Shown here: positions 6,077 through 6,757 of the stretch, in pieces
Layout of the letters: each line of letters begins with the position of its first letter
Numbering within the stretch: position 1 is the stretch's first letter
Assembly (NCBI GenBank): GCA_018221065.1
Contig: JAAOXY010000101.1
Location: forward strand, 1-6,757
Source of the DNA: Candidatus Aenigmatarchaeota archaeon
GTDB taxonomy: Archaea; Aenigmatarchaeota; Aenigmatarchaeia; Aenigmatarchaeales; Aenigmatarchaeaceae
Direction of reading: 5' to 3'
DNA length: 6,757 nt
Made by a program: the position numbers and the translations under genes
The notes under the pieces: model-generated
The model's input: the letters and a program-made list of their open reading frames with translations, nothing else
Told to the model about the DNA's origin: nothing
Databases searched by the model: none

Positions 6077-6253
6077 ATGGTAAAAACAAAAATTGAAGCT
6101 TCAGTAAACAGGATATTCAACAGAGTTTTCATTTGCATGAAATGTAATGCAAAAATAAGAGCAGATATTCTTAAAGTCAGAGACAAAAAGGTTAAATGTA
6201 GAAAGTGTAAAAGCAATGCACTAAGACAGAAGAAAAAAGAAAGGAAGGCTTAG
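6077..6253 (+). CDS. Ribosomal protein eL40
   Basis: A 58-residue, strongly basic protein of the large ribosomal subunit, too small for many gene finders. It has the eL40 pattern: RIFN, then FICMKC with Cys20-x2-Cys23, a short spacer, then KCRKC with Cys41-x2-Cys44, forming a four-cysteine zinc-binding fold. It ends in the expected lysine/arginine-rich tail beginning LRQKKK. The length suits archaeal eL40, which is made without the ubiquitin fused to it in eukaryotes. The start ATG 6077 has GTGAT at 6069-6073 just upstream and a good promoter before that. Its stop TAG is one base before the ATG of the UbiA gene, so the two are cotranscribed. The inter-pair loop is a little longer than in some archaeal homologues, but the identity is clear. 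Confidence 0.92.
   Translation: MVKTKIEASVNRIFNRVFICMKCNAKIRADILKVRDKKVKCRKCKSNALRQKKKERKA
6241..6248 (+). promoter_or_regulatory. Shine-Dalgarno of the UbiA gene within eL40
   Basis: AAGGAAGG lies six bases before ATG 6255, inside the basic tail of eL40 where the same bases encode lysine and arginine. It supports the UbiA start and tight coupling to eL40. Confidence 0.5.
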
Positions 6254-6254
6254 G

Positions 6255-6757
6255 ATGAATCCTTACCTAAAGTTGATAAGGCCATTAACATCGTTCTTAG
6301 GTACACTCGGAGTCATTGTTGGCGCTCTTTTAGCAGGTATTACTTCTTTAGAGATTATAATTCTAGGAGCAGTTGTTGCATTCTTTGCAGCAGCTGGTGG
6401 AAACGCAATTAATGATTATTTTGATATTGAAACAGACAAAGTTTCAAAGAAACATAGGCCAATAGTTTCTGGCAAGGTCTCTAAAAATAACGCTTTGATA
6501 TTCACTTCATTATTGTTCATAATAGCAGCAATACTTGCTACACAGATTCATTATTATGCTATGATCTTAGCGTTCTTCAACATTGCTGTCGCTATTGTTT
6601 ATTCTTGGAAACTGAAAGCAAGACCTCTGATTGGTAATCTGTTTGACAGCTGGTTAGCAGCATCTACATTCGTATTTGGTGGATTTTTGATAGGATATTT
6701 CGATATGGTTATATTTTCAATATTCTTGATGGCTTTCTCAGCAAACACAGCTAGAGA
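6255..6757 (+). CDS. UbiA-family prenyltransferase, probable digeranylgeranylglyceryl phosphate synthase, partial
   Basis: The first 167 residues of a polytopic membrane enzyme; the gene runs off the window. The opening YLKLIRPLTSFLG, the first aspartate-rich motif NDYFDIETD (Asn53, Asp54, Asp57, Asp61) that binds Mg2+-diphosphate, and the following HRPIVSGK are typical of the UbiA superfamily. About five or six hydrophobic segments can be seen (near 15-31, 33-50, 79-96, 99-118, 129-147, 149-165). The last residues, SANTARE, are where the archaeal enzyme usually continues into its second motif (REI-KDIED), so that motif should lie just beyond the edge. Archaeal proteins of this type add a second geranylgeranyl chain to geranylgeranylglyceryl phosphate in ether-lipid synthesis. 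Other UbiA enzymes (menaquinone, heme) cannot be fully excluded. It starts one base after eL40. Confidence 0.85.
   Translation, partial: MNPYLKLIRPLTSFLGTLGVIVGALLAGITSLEIIILGAVVAFFAAAGGNAINDYFDIETDKVSKKHRPIVSGKVSKNNALIFTSLLFIIAAILATQIHYYAMILAFFNIAVAIVYSWKLKARPLIGNLFDSWLAASTFVFGGFLIGYFDMVIFSIFLMAFSANTAR

Overview
The window is an AT-rich stretch of an archaeal chromosome. The archaeal assignment rests on several independent genes: translation initiation factor aIF2-beta, both subunits of an archaeal clamp loader (RFC small and large), ribosomal protein eL40, a Fap7/AK6-type adenylate kinase, and a UbiA prenyltransferase that looks like the archaeal ether-lipid enzyme DGGGP synthase. Ribosome-binding sites of the GGTGAT type and TATA-box promoters agree. 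Compact genes, tight spacing, a short RFC large subunit, and a small secreted protein beginning MKGQFF suggest a small-genome archaeon, perhaps of the DPANN group (for example the Woesearchaeota/Pacearchaeota side). That placement is an inference from style, not from a marker phylogeny.

Layout. Positions 1-1596 (+) form a run of four genes: the C-terminal end of a winged-helix DNA-replication protein (probably an RPA-like single-strand-binding protein, possibly MCM), an RBBP9/YdeN-type serine hydrolase, aIF2-beta, and a small pilin-like exported protein. This run meets the replication factor C operon (-; rfcS then rfcL, 3673 to 1583) head-on, with the last 14 bases of the two convergent genes shared. 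A 69-base divergent spacer (3674-3742) with one symmetrical TATATATA element separates rfcS from a secreted transglutaminase-like protein (+, 3743-5485), which is followed with no gap by an AK6-type adenylate kinase starting at TTG. A 96-base spacer (5981-6076) holds a good archaeal promoter for the last unit, eL40 (58 aa, easily missed) and a UbiA prenyltransferase cut by the window end.

How they fit together. Most of the window is core information processing: replication (winged-helix tail, RFC), translation initiation (aIF2-beta), ribosome structure (eL40) and probably ribosome assembly (AK6). Mixed in with these are cell-surface and membrane functions (pilin-like protein, secreted transglutaminase-like protein, lipid prenyltransferase). 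There is no sign of mobile elements, CRISPR, RNA genes or phage. The least described parts are the secreted transglutaminase-like protein with its four-cysteine module, the small pilin-like protein, and the symmetrical divergent promoter. No gene-free stretch exceeds 300 bases.
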